DNA of 64,000 nucleotides, from assembly GCA_035079385.1 (NCBI GenBank), contig JAVHKY010000025.1, forward strand, positions 16,590,501 through 16,654,500, in the 5' to 3' direction. The translations under genes were made by a program, and so were the position numbers. The notes under the pieces are model-generated. The model did no database searches and was not told the DNA's origin. It saw nothing but the letters and a program-made list of their open reading frames with translations. This DNA is from Aspidiotus rigidus (lineage: Eukaryota; Arthropoda; Insecta; Hemiptera; Diaspididae). Every line of letters starts with the position of its first letter. The stretch's first letter is position 1. This document shows, piece after piece, positions 35,039 through 44,642 of this stretch.

Positions 35039-35291
35039 ATGAAAACCATCGCGTTGTTGTTCGTGCTTCTCGCCTGCGTTGTAGCTTTTTCTCAAGCTAC
35101 CATTTGTGCAATAGACCTGCGTAGCGGTGGACTTCAAAACTTCCCCAGTATTAACGACATGATAGCTGAGAACGCTAGAGGAGGACGTGAGTATCGTACA
35201 ACCGTTTTTCTCATAATTATCTGAGTAGGAGATTTTCATGGGATCAACGTATAGAATAGGTATTCATATGTTTTTATCAGTTCAATTTTAA
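35039..35291 (+). CDS. Small secreted peptide (predicted, two coding exons)
   Basis: I do not recognise the family. The ATG is at 35039, after a plausible acceptor (CTGATCCATCAG, exon from 35022). Residues 1-20 form a clear signal peptide (MKT, a hydrophobic ALLFVLLACVVAF core, then SQA). The exon ends at 35186 before GTGAGT; a 94-bp intron ends TTTTTATCAG at 35280. Joining gives codon C|TT and then CAATTTTAA, so the protein ends GGLQF at 52 residues, with a 32-residue mature peptide. The mature part has one cysteine and an internal echo: GGLQNF early and GGLQF at the C-terminus. AATAAA occurs near 35312. A likely role is an extracellular or hormone-like peptide, which is inference only. If the splice is wrong, the frame would run to 35224. 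Confidence 0.5.
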
Positions 35292-35782
35292 GGACCTAGA
35301 AGATCCTCACATAATAAAAACAAACGTGGTAAGTGGTTTTGAGATTTGCGAAAGTGGTTCAACTTGAAATGCCACTCTTATTTGTACTATGGTCGCACCA
35401 CTTCCAGCGTGATTTCAGCGTTTGTTTACATTCATGAGAATATACTCGTACCTCCAAGTCCTTACAATTCCATATTATAACATCTCAATTGAGTCAATGT
35501 TGACTACATTCACCTGTAAACATTTCGTGAACAATAAAAAATGACGCACATTTACTCTCATTCTAGGATATGAGTTCTTCCATTATGGAGCTTGTTAATA
35601 TTTCGACAAAGGTATCCGTCACATCACTTCGAACTGGGTTTTAACAAACGAATGAGAACTCTCAAAAGGAAATAAGTTCATCGTTTCAATTATTGAGTAA
35701 TTAAATATACCTTTGTTTTCAAAAATTTCGAATATTTAGATTATTCTCTGTTTCAAAAAATTGTAGCAAAATTAAATAAATA

Positions 35783-36603
35783 CAGTAAAACCTGTCCATA
35801 ACGGACCCTGTATTTAGCGGAAACTGTCGAACGCGGAAACGGAAAGGTGAAATCAAGCCTACGAAGGAATTGAACCTGTAAATAGCGTAATTAATCTTAT
35901 CGTTTCGAACTACAATTCTGTCTTTCCAGACGTGGTGAAACATGTTCACAATAACATGCTTAGATAAAAGAAAAGTTTTACCATTATAATCTAGTGTCTT
36001 CCACTCTAACGGGTTAGTCAATGTATCAACCTGATCAAGTGCAGTGCGTAACTATGAATTCAAAAAAAAGTCGACGATGTTTATCTTTGAAAGAAAAGAT
36101 AAAGATTTTGAATTTACTCGAAAAAAAAGAACGTTTTATTTCAGAAGTACAGAAAGATTTTGGGTGCGGAAGAACACAGATTTATGAACTCGTGAAACGG
36201 AAAGCTGATGTTTTTACTGAGTGGGAAAGCAATGCGACTTCTGGTAATGCGAAGAAAAAGCAAAAAATAACGGACCATTTTTCGATAAGTAGAGGAAATA
36301 ATGAGTTGCATGATACTCCGCAAGTTTCCCAAAACATTATCGAAAAAGATATCGTTTTGGGAATAAATGCAGGACAACAGACAAAAATTACTCATTATTT
36401 TCCTTCTACTCATCGCAATGTTATAGAGTAATTGAATTTCAATACGTATATTTACAAAGTGTACTGTTCAGGCATATTATGTACATTGTATCATTAAATT
36501 TTTTTTTCTTTTTTCTTGTGAAACCTGGGTTCAACGGAAAACTGCTCATAACGGAAAAAAATTTCGGTCCCGTGCGATTCCGTTATAATAACAGGTTTTA
36601 CTG
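35783..36603 (+). mobile_element. Pogo/Tigger-type element, deletion derivative
   Basis: 821-bp element with termini CAGTAAAACCTGTCCATAAC (left) and its inverted counterpart CAGTAAAACCTGTTATTATA (right), flanked by TA on both sides (35781-35782 and 36604-36605), as in the Tc1/mariner-pogo group. A second, inner ATAACGG/CCGTTAT pair is also present. It carries one ORF but no DDE catalytic domain, so it could move only with help from elsewhere. Confidence 0.85.
36021..36431 (+). CDS. Pogo-like DNA-binding protein with PIP-box-like motifs
   Basis: 136-residue intact ORF within the pogo-type element. Residues 21-70 form the N-terminal psq/CENP-B-type helix-turn-helix (LSLKEKIKILNLLEKKE, FGCGRTQIYELVKRK). 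Residues 120-127, QTKITHYF, fit the PCNA-interacting PIP box Q-x-x-I-x-x-Y-F, and KQKITDHF at 80-87 is a near match. A lysine-rich KKKQK lies before the first. The central DDE nuclease is missing. Drosophila Pogo transposase is known to bind PCNA, so the protein looks like the two ends of a transposase joined by internal deletion. Such a protein could compete for element ends; whether it is expressed is unknown. Confidence 0.75.
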   Translation: MYQPDQVQCVTMNSKKSRRCLSLKEKIKILNLLEKKERFISEVQKDFGCGRTQIYELVKRKADVFTEWESNATSGNAKKKQKITDHFSISRGNNELHDTPQVSQNIIEKDIVLGINAGQQTKITHYFPSTHRNVIE

Positions 36604-36989
36604 TAGTACCTATTGCATCATTAATGCATTTCAATTTACTTACTCAGAAAGGATCCCGCTTTTTCATTTTAGTTGAAATTAAATTGACAAAATTAGTAGA
36701 TCTTCAAAATATTTGGACAGTTGAACGCTTGAGAAGAACCTCAAGTTTTTGATAAAGGACTCCAGTGACTCATGGAAAAAAGTCATTTCAATATGAGATA
36801 GGAAACCAATCTGCATGCCTTCTCTTTAGAAGATTCCTGGACTCTTCAATTAGACATGGTAAGCCCATCCAGCTATTAAGTAATTAAGAGCTTTAGGACC
36901 TACTGCATGCACTCAATTGAAAATCATGAAAATATTATGTAAGCCTCCAAGCTACAACTGAAATATCAAATTTTCTTGTGAATAGAAAT

Positions 36990-37262
36990 CATCAGTCTCC
37001 TATTCTGTTGTAGAATATATCTCAACTTCACATTTCAAAACCCAAGTAAGTTTTATGTATCACATTCATTCAGGAATCCCTGGTGTTCTCGGATATATTT
37101 CATCATTTGTTTGAATTTTATTCTGAGTATAACAGTTATTTTAATAATTTTGGGAAAAGTCGACCAGTCATTAAGCTCAGGTGTTTTCTGAAATATTTTT
37201 GATAAGTATGGCACAAGTAGAGAAAGAAATGTGATGCTACTCCCATAATGAATTACATTCGC
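36990..37262 (+). pseudogene. Truncated duplicate of the peptide gene's first exon and intron
   Basis: CAACTTCACATTTCAAAACC followed by CAAGTAAGTTTT (about 37022-37055) resembles the predicted first exon end at 33650-33682, and 37060-37262 repeats the first-intron segment of the upstream gene. The part that should carry the signal-peptide exon is absent: similarity stops near 37262, and a Penelope-like composite begins at 37602. So this is a partial tandem duplicate. Confidence 0.5.
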
Positions 37263-37590
37263 AGATGGTCCTGAGCAGGTAATTATGCTCAGTCGCGCAG
37301 AATAATCTTCCCATTGCTTTCAGAAAAGGTTCGTCGTATGGTATAATAGATTGCTCTCTCTACTTTGAGGTGGACTTTGAAAATTTTTATAGGCCATTGA
37401 CTTATATATGGAGATGGAAGGAGTAAATTGTTGCCCTGAGAGGGGACAAGAACTCTTGGCGATTTCGCACAACTTGGACCATCGAGCTATACTCGTAAAT
37501 AAGAGACTAAGGATTGCCATCCATCGAGCTAGCTTGAAGAAATTTAGACTTGTAAGAGAGTAGGGTGACTCGGGAAAATTCAGACCTAGG
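37263..37590. other. No gene recognised
   Basis: Short spacer between the duplicated peptide-gene segment and the Penelope-like composite. No motif was seen. Confidence 0.35.
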
Positions 37591-37601
37591 AATATACACA
37601 C
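37591..37601. repeat. Target-site duplication, left (composite II)
   Basis: AATATACACAC, exact match to 42137-42147. Confidence 0.85.
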
Positions 37602-37706
37602 ATAAACGAATCCGTTCCTTCAAGTTACGGCTATCCATAACAAACATGAAAAAGGAAATAAAATAATAAAAAGACTTGTCCAGACGAGTATATCATAAAC
37701 ACAATA

Positions 37707-38609
37707 ATGAGCTTGAAAGCACTGTCGTCTGTTTTCGAATCGTTGAACAGTTTTCATGACCGTCTTTGTTTTACTTTAGAAAAAGAAAAGAGTAACGCGA
37801 TCAATTTCCTGGATGTAACTATCGTTAAGAATCAAGACCTTACTCTTAAATTTAAACACTACAAAAAACCGACATACACTGGTCGAATTATTAATTTTCA
37901 TTCTAATCAGCCGTTTCATTTTAAAGTTAATACCGCCAGAAACATTTTTAAGAATAGACTTAGTATTTCAGACCCTCAGTATCATGATGACCTTAAAGTA
38001 GAATTTAGTAATTTACTTAAATATAATAATTATCCGGACACTTTCATTAATTCTATTATATATTCTAACGTAACTAACCCCTCCCCCCTTTTGAATAACG
38101 TAAATACTGAAAGGAAAAAATTTTTTTCTATTCCTTTCATTGGTACCCCCAGTATTATGATAAAGAAGCTCCTTATGAGCCTGGACTCTAGATTTAACGT
38201 AACGTTCAGTACTATCAACAGAAATAATCGATTTTTCACCAAAGTTAAAGATAAATTTGCCCAAGGAGAGTGCTCAGGCCTAGTCTATGATATTCCTTGT
38301 AGTAATTGTGATTCTCATTATATTGGCGAAACGAGACAGTTGCTTCGTTGTAGAATAAGTCAACATAAAAGTGATGTAAAACTTAAACAAAAATGTACGG
38401 CCTTATGTGAGCACTCTCATGGTGAGGGACATCTTTTTGATTTTGAAAATGCGTCCATTTGTTGCTTCGAAAAGCATGATAGGAAAAGAAAAATTCGTGA
38501 AGCGATAGAAATTATGAAATGTAAGGACAGTATAAACTTTAAAACCGACAGCTACAGGATTAGTAACTTTTATTCGCCAGCGATTTACTCGTATAATAAT
38601 CGTGAGTAA
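37707..38609 (+). CDS. Penelope-like polyprotein, C-terminal part (family B)
   Basis: Open frame of 300 codons from the distal reverse transcriptase (INFLDVTIVK, HYKKPTYTGRIINFHSNQPF) through the linker to a GIY-YIG endonuclease (DIPCSNCDSHYIGETRQLLR, CRISQHKS, CEHSHGEGHLF, REAIEIMK). The catalytic YxDD half of the polymerase is missing, so the product would be an endonuclease with part of the thumb. The first codons (ATG at 37707) lie within the inverted arm, so the N-terminus is a by-product of the rearrangement. Family B is clearly different in sequence from family A. No internal stop. Confidence 0.8.
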   Translation: MSLKALSSVFESLNSFHDRLCFTLEKEKSNAINFLDVTIVKNQDLTLKFKHYKKPTYTGRIINFHSNQPFHFKVNTARNIFKNRLSISDPQYHDDLKVEFSNLLKYNNYPDTFINSIIYSNVTNPSPLLNNVNTERKKFFSIPFIGTPSIMIKKLLMSLDSRFNVTFSTINRNNRFFTKVKDKFAQGECSGLVYDIPCSNCDSHYIGETRQLLRCRISQHKSDVKLKQKCTALCEHSHGEGHLFDFENASICCFEKHDRKRKIREAIEIMKCKDSINFKTDSYRISNFYSPAIYSYNNRE

Positions 38610-38698
38610 TGTACTTTCTTTCTTGTTCTTTCACGCTCCCTGTGCTGCTGCTCCGTTTTGTTCCTGTTAATAGCTTTACTCATTGTAGTACTTATCGA

Positions 38699-38735
38699 TC
38701 CTGAAGAAGAACGTGTGTACGTTCGAAACGTCGAT
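38699..38735 (+). ncRNA. Hammerhead-ribozyme-like core (family B)
   Basis: CCTGAAGA, then GAACGT-GTGT-ACGTTC forming a six-pair stem II, then GAAACGTCGATCGTC, which offers a short ACG/CGU stem III and a GUC cleavage triplet. This is the best hammerhead candidate in the window. Stem I pairing was not convincing by eye. Confidence 0.6.
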
Positions 38736-38860
38736 CGTCGTATTAGTAAAAAATTTTTTTAAGACGACAGTGCTTTCAAGCTCATTATTGTGTTTATGAA
38801 AAAGGAATACTCCGACGTGGAGTAAAACATGCAAACCGCAGAAAAAATGAAAAGACGACG

Positions 38861-38892
38861 AGCGCTTTCGGTTAAACAACCATCTTCAAGCC
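38861..38892 (-). ncRNA. Hammerhead-like core (composite II, left arm)
   Basis: On the minus strand GCTTGAAGATGGTTGTTTAA then CCGAAAGCGCTC. C3 of the core reads U here (TTGAAGA), so activity is doubtful. Confidence 0.45.
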
Positions 38893-38934
38893 TGAAATGA
38901 AAGCAACTGACGAACAAAAGAGAAGAACGAGGTA

Positions 38935-39620
38935 TTAAGATCGTCCAAACGAGAAATCACGGTGTGAGTCATAAACCAGTTCGATCAGGCCATCTTTCGG
39001 AATATACGAATTGAGTACAGTGATACCGTCAGTGTTGAGATGACGAATTATCTCTATATTCTCGAGGGCGATACGCTTACGGTAGGAATTCTCCTTATGG
39101 AGGAGCTTTTCGGATCCCTCGCGGAAGCTGTGGCCACTGTTTATTAAGTGATCGGCGAAAGCTGACTCCCCTAAGTGTCCCTTCTTCCAAGACTTCAGGT
39201 GCTCAGCTACTCTAACTTTCATTTGGCGGCTGGTCTCACCAATATAAAAGCCTCCACAATCCTCACACTCCAACTTATACATACCACTCCTCTCATCGAC
39301 ATGTATGGGGTCCTTCAGTCTCACAAACAACCTCTTGACTGTGGTAGGGTTGTAAAACACGGGTCTGAAGCCAAACGGGCGGAGGGCCCGACCCAATTGC
39401 AGGGAGAACTTCCCCAAGAAAGGGAGACTGATCTAACGCAAACGGCGATCACGGATCGTGTCTCGGGGGAGGGAGGTGGTGGAATCCAGGAGGCCCCTCG
39501 TAACTTTCCTCCGAACCATCACGTCAACATCGACATTGACCCCATTCACTCTGGCCAGGTGTTTTATTGTGATTAACTCTTTCTTGAAGGCAGACTGACT
39601 CAAAGGAATACGAGTCAGTC
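38935..39620 (-). pseudogene. Penelope-like GIY-YIG, inverted arm of composite II
   Basis: Minus-strand C-terminal coding part: RPFGFRPVFYNPTTVKRLFV, CEDCGGFYIGETSRQMKVRV, ADHLINSGHSF and the end DGLIELVYDSHRDF. A frameshift near 39417 separates it from the upstream coding (RRLRW... side), and the arm ends at 39620, where the forward copy begins. About 97% like its partner at 41307-41993 (estimate by eye). Confidence 0.8.
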
Positions 39621-41993
39621 TAACGCGCTTCGTTTTCCTCTCATATTTGGTTTCTTCGTCGGTGTTTAGTGTTGCATTTGAGACCCAAGTTCGTTAAATT
39701 CCGGTTTTATTCCGATTGTAAGGTTACGACTAAGAAACTGGAAAATTATATGAGGGAGAAGTGGATCAGAACAGAGTTGCGAAGATGGTATGGTAAATTT
39801 AATATCACGACCAGATTAAACCTTATGGTCCATTCGAGACTCTCCGGCATGCTCCTCCCCCTTGAGTTTGATTACTTTATGCGGGACGTCAATGAAAAGT
39901 GTCGGAAGTTTGAGGCGAAGTTGAAGGAGAGGAAAAATAAGAAGCTGTCCTCCCTAATGAAGGTTAATGAGGAGGTGGTTGAGGAGGGGGTGAGTGATGG
40001 TGTTGTCGTTCATAAATTCCATCCCCCCCCCTCATCAATAATAGTCAGGTAGTGTTCAATAGTGACGAAACATCCCTCCTTGAGAAAGGTTTGAAGTTCA
40101 GTATGCCTCCCCTCAAGAATGATGAGAATGATGAAACCTTGGCGAATGTCGTCGCGGATCTTGCGGTTAAGATTGGTCCTGGTTTTAATACCCAGAAAGT
40201 CTGTGCCGAATTAGTCCGTAATAACCCCCTCCCTCGCATGAGTAATAAATTGGGAGGAGTGATTCAGGGTTTAAGGAGGAAGATGAAAGAGGGAGATTTG
40301 ATTGTCACTAAGGCTGACAAGGGCAACGCTGTTGTACTGATGGAGAGATCGGCCTGTTCTTCTAAGGTCCATGAAGTCCTACAGCAGTGTGGTACTAAAG
40401 TGAGTGAGGATTTCAGCTTTCCCAAGCACGTCAAAGAAGTGTTGTGTGTTATCAACAGGAGTGAGGCTGCTATCAAAACTCCTGCTTTGAAAAAAGCCCT
40501 CCTTGTTCCTAACCCCACCCCCCCCCCCTCTTGTACGGGCTGCCTTAAGTGCATAAGAACAATACCCCGATGCGACCCGTTGTTTCTTTCGTCTCCTCTC
40601 CTACCTACCTCCTTGCCAAATTCCTTGACCGTTGGTTCAAAAATCGAATTGATTTTGAATCCCCTCATTCGGTCTTGAATTCGGCCTCTTTAACTGACGT
40701 CCTCAAGGATGTAATTCTTCCCCCGGGAACGACCATCTGCTCTTTTGATGTTGTTGGTTTGTTCCCGAATATTCTATCCAGCGTATGGGTGAGCTACTCG
40801 TCAAAGCCAACATTCCTCATAATGAGTTTCACGAATTCTTCGATCTTCTAAATACTTGCTGGTCCCCCAACTACTGTAAATTTGAAGGGAAATTTTTCGA
40901 GTTCCCTGATGAAGTAGGGATCCCTATTGGATCACCTTTAGGCTCTCTTATCTCCGAAGTTTTCATGTCTAAGTTTGAACTTGACCTTTTTTCCTCGAAC
41001 CAGGTGTTACTCAATCATATTCATTATTGGCACAGGTACGTTGATGACGTTCTATGTACCTGGACTGGTCACCCAGATCTCCTTGGTGAGTTTCTGAGGT
41101 ATCTCAATTCCTGGTACCCTTCCATCAAATTTACGTTGGAAATAGGGTTATTTTCCATTAACTTTTTGAATTTATCGATCTCTATAATATACGGTATCCA
41201 TAAGTTTGGAATTTACAGGAAAGATACTACGACCGATGTTTTAGTCCACGGTGGTTCGTTCGGTCCTGTTGCTCACAAGATGGCTGCATTTCATAGCCTA
41301 GTTCACAGACTGACTCGTATTCCGTTTAGTCAGTCTGCTTTTAAGAAAGAAGTACGCACAATAAAACACCTGGCTAGAGTGAATGGGGTCAATGTCGACG
41401 TTGACGTGATGGTTCGGAGGAAAGTTACGAGGGGCCTCCTGGATTCCACCACCTCCCTCCCCCGAGACACGATCCGTGATCGCCGTTTGCGTTGGATCAG
41501 TCTCCCTTTCTTGGAGAAGTTCTCCCAGCAATTGGGTCGGGCCCTTCGCCCGTTTGGCTTCAGACCCGCGTTTTACAACCCTACCACAGTCAAGAGGTTG
41601 TTTGTGAGACTGAAGGACCCCATACCTGTCGATGAGAGGAGTGGTGTGTATAAGTTGGAGTGTGAGGATTGTGGAGGCTTTTATATTGGTGAGACCAGCC
41701 GCCAAATGAAAGTTCGAGTAGCTGAGCACCTGAAGTCTTGGAAGAAGGGACACTTGGGGGAGTCAGCTTTCGCCGATCACTTAATAAACAGTGGCCACAG
41801 CTTCCGCGAGGGATCCGAAAAGCTCCTCCATAAGGAGAATTCCTACCGTAAGCGTATCGCCCTCGAGAATATAGAGATAATTCGTCATCTCAACACTGAC
41901 AATATCACTGTACTCAATTCGTACATTCCGGAAGATGGCCTGATCGAACTGGTTTATGACTCACACCGTGATTTCTCGTTTGGACGATCTTAA
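39621..41993 (+). pseudogene. Penelope-like polyprotein, nearly full length (family A)
   Basis: Most complete copy of family A, about 780 codons in pieces. The N-terminal region (LRPKFVKFRFYSDCK...) is followed by VTKADKGNAVVLM (about 40315) and PRLYGLPKVHK-type sequence read across frames near 40530. The reverse transcriptase continues with FDVVGLFPNI, GIPIGSPLGSLISE and HRYVDDVLCTW; the GIY-YIG domain has CEDCGGFYIGETSRQ; stop at 41993. Frame breaks: in a C9 run (40023-40031), in a C10 run (40518-40527), and at a short deletion near 40770. Catalytic residues are present. No ATG begins the N-terminal piece. Confidence 0.85.
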
Positions 41994-42037
41994 TACCTCG
42001 TTCTTCTCTTTTGTTCGTCAGTTGCTTTCATTTCAGG

Positions 42038-42067
42038 CTTGAAGATGGTTGTTTAACCGAAAGCGCT
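42038..42067 (+). ncRNA. Hammerhead-like core (composite II, right arm)
   Basis: Same sequence as the left-arm twin: CTTGAAGATGG, a GGTT/AACC stem, GAAAGCGC. It shares the C-to-U change in the core, so the change predates formation of the two arms. Confidence 0.45.
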
Positions 42068-42136
42068 CGTCGTCTTTTCATTTTTTCTGCGGTTTGCATG
42101 TTTTACTCCACGTCGGAGTATTCCTCTTTCATGTTT

Positions 42137-42147
42137 AATATACACAC
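42137..42147. repeat. Target-site duplication, right (composite II)
   Basis: AATATACACAC, exact match to 37591-37601. Confidence 0.85.
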
Positions 42148-43668
42148 TTCTCCTTTACTCTGGCCCATACACCTGCGGCTGGCCTACTTTTGCGAGCTTG
42201 AAGGTTGTCACAAAAACGTTTTAGAGAGCGGGATATGAAAAATTACGGCACAATACGCTGGATTTTCCCAGTTCCTATCCTTCTATTGCAGTTCTCCTAA
42301 ACCTATTTAATGAGCCTTCAATTCTATTGTCTCTCACAAAGTCCAATACCTTAGGAGAAACGAGTCTGCCGTCGAGAACCCAGCTCAAAACTCTCTGCAT
42401 CCTATCGTCTAGCATGAGAATATCTGTTTCTTACGCAAGCAGAGTTCTAGAAACAAACACGCAGTCCTGGATGTGGCAGCGGTGCCTGCCAGGAGACATT
42501 TCGATTCAATTTTTCATTACATATTTTGCGAAAGATACGACGAAGTTTCACTCGTAATTTTCATAAAGTAAGCGAATAATTTTTGACGGCGTTCGGTTAT
42601 CGAAAGCGATCATAAACGAATGGTGCGCGAGAGGAGATCGAGAAGCTGCAGCCACGATATTTTATGCGGCGACACTGCAACGTGTGACGGTAATGAGCCC
42701 GCGTCTGCGGTCTCTCTTCATCCGAACTCGTTCGTACGACGACGATGAGATAGCGTTATTTTCATAAATTCAATTATTTCTAATTCTCGACAACAGTACA
42801 CACGCAATTAGATTGGCTTAATTTGCCCCTTAAAACACGTTTTTCCGCCACCGTCGCGGACATTTGCGCGGCAGTAATCGAAAATTTACGACGAATATTC
42901 AGCTCGTAACCGGACGACGGCGACGTTCACCTTCGTACTCGCGCACAACAACGTCAAGTACCAACTAATAATGTACGTAAAATTCGAGAATGACCGTATT
43001 TTCTAGCAAAACGTTCGCTCTAAATTCTATTAATGCGGTTCGTTAACGTTTTACTACCCTCTTCTTTGTACAGAGGATACGACGGTATTACCAGAACTAT
43101 CCCGTATGTACCCGGGAAACTGCTTTGAGCGGTACGAACAAAGTTTATATTTGTACGTCGTCCATCCAGGTACAAACCGTAATCTCAGCAGCACTGGCTT
43201 ACGTCTCATAAATGTTGACAAAATCATTCTATTTTAATCGTTCGACAGTATTTAGAAAATCGATGGACCCTCCTCGCCAATTATAAAATTAATTAATAGG
43301 TGCGGTGTTGAATGCTAGCAGGGCTTACAAACTTTCAAAAGATCATAATATGAATAGATTAGAAAAAATTTAACAGAAGTCGAAAAAGTCGACAAGATGA
43401 AGTACGTATCAAACAGAAATAAAATTCTAGAATGGTCACGGGTAGACTGGCCAACTGAAGAATCGTACATTGTCCGGTGATTCAACGAAAGGTTCATGGA
43501 AGCTTTCGATACTAACATGATTTTCCTCAAAATGGAGTACTTCAAGATCTCAATCGCCTTTTCAGTCTCAAACCGTGGCCATCTGGGGAGTTTTGTTCTA
43601 TCTGATTATTCTTTCCTCAACCGCCACCATAGATGGGCTGTTATGGATACCCACATTCACATCATAAC
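42148..43668. other. No gene recognised
   Basis: 42560-43200 is CpG-containing, presumably unique host DNA. No exon was supported. Confidence 0.4.
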
Positions 43669-43669
43669 C

Positions 43670-44642
43670 ACTAAACGCCAAAGTCCTGCAAATTCCTGAT
43701 ACTATTTGATTCCCTATCACCCTTATTTGCTGTCCAAGACCCTCATTCTACCAACCCTTCCGTCCAACGAATCCTCATTCTTACTCACTCGTTTAGTTCT
43801 TCCTCATCTTCCTTCTCTTTTCTAAGAATACCGAGACATATCGTCCTTAAGGAATATTACGCAGCGTGTTTTACCGCAAAACAGACTCTGCATTCACCCT
43901 CCATAACTGACGCCTCCCTCTTTTCCTTGTATCATCTTAGATCCTATTACTGCTTTCTCATCCTCTCTTTCTGGTATGATTTCTGCTCCTCCTTATCCTC
44001 CAACAAGTTCCAGTCTATTGAAACATGACGGCTTCCTTAACAAAGTTAAACGAGGAACACAGGGAACCTGTTCTATGAGTCAAATTGGGTTTGGTATAGA
44101 GAATTCAAGCGAGCCTAGACCTAGTATAAAGCTAGTCCCTAGACCTAATATAAACCTAGTATATAATAGGACGTTATCAGTGACCTGAACCTATTTTAGA
44201 GACTTCGAAATATATAGGTCGAGAGTAAATATTTTTCCAAGTCCCTCTCTTGTCATATATAGCTCGAGAGTCGAAATATTTCCAAGGTTCTCGCCGGACG
44301 GCGCACGGCAAATTTCTCAAAAAAAAACCATAGAACAGGTTTCCTGTTAAAATCTCAAATTTCTTGGTCTATTTCAACCCGCCCACCAGTTCCCCGACGC
44401 GAAGGAGCCACTTTAGTTCGTCTCAGAGTAGGCCATACCCGTTACTCTCATTCTTTTTTCGTTTTAAACCTCTCACCCACTTAATGCTTATATTGCAATA
44501 TTGACGATCTATCCGTTGTACACTTCTCCTCATGCCCAGTTCTGGAGAACATCCGGCCTCAGCATGTCTCTCCCTGCATCAAAAATTTCCGACAAATGCC
44601 TCAATGATGAAAAAAAAAAACAGAAAAAAAAAGAAGAAAAAG
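43670..44642 (+). mobile_element. LINE 3' fragment with poly(A), split by a MITE
   Basis: Third frame near 43698 reads FLILFDSLSPLFAVQDPHST, the RNase H region of a Jockey-superfamily LINE, followed after the MITE (44045-44349) by VRLRVGHTRYSHSFF (about 44420) and a degraded C-terminal segment, then an A-rich tail (44611-44642). Same LINE group as 51035-53150 in the same orientation. Heavily mutated. Confidence 0.65.
44045..44349. mobile_element. MITE copy 2 (same family as 25184-26058)
   Basis: Left end GTTAAACGAGG then ACACAGGGAACCTGTTCTAT; right end in reverse complement AACAGGAAACCTGTTCTATG. The internal block AGCTATATATGACAAGAGAG (read on the minus strand) matches the TATA-like module of the other copy. 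No ORF. Inserted in a LINE fragment. Confidence 0.75.

Larger units (their letters stand above)
37658..38795 (+). mobile_element. Nested Penelope-like element (family B)
   Basis: 1138-bp insertion inside the left arm of composite II, flanked by ATGAAAAAGGAA at 37646-37657 and 38796-38807 (12-bp target duplication). Its ends hold a 36-37-bp inverted repeat: CATAAACACAATAATGAGCT... at about 37693-37728 and its reverse complement at about 38763-38797. The left side has about 35 further bases (37658-37692) not present on the right. Thus it too is an inverted-arm composite, with a short arm. 5'-truncated. Confidence 0.9.
37602..42136 (+). mobile_element. Penelope-like composite II (family A), with nested insertion
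   Basis: Same architecture as composite I. A minus-oriented 3' arm (37602-39620, with a second element inserted at 37658-38795) abuts a nearly full-length plus copy (39621-42136). AATATACACAC flanks the unit at 37591-37601 and 42137-42147 (11-bp target-site duplication). Here the left arm carries the terminal tail (CGAATCCGTTCC...ACGGCTATCC, 37605-37640) and the right arm ends before it. The arms are similar but not identical, so this copy is older than composite I. Confidence 0.9.
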
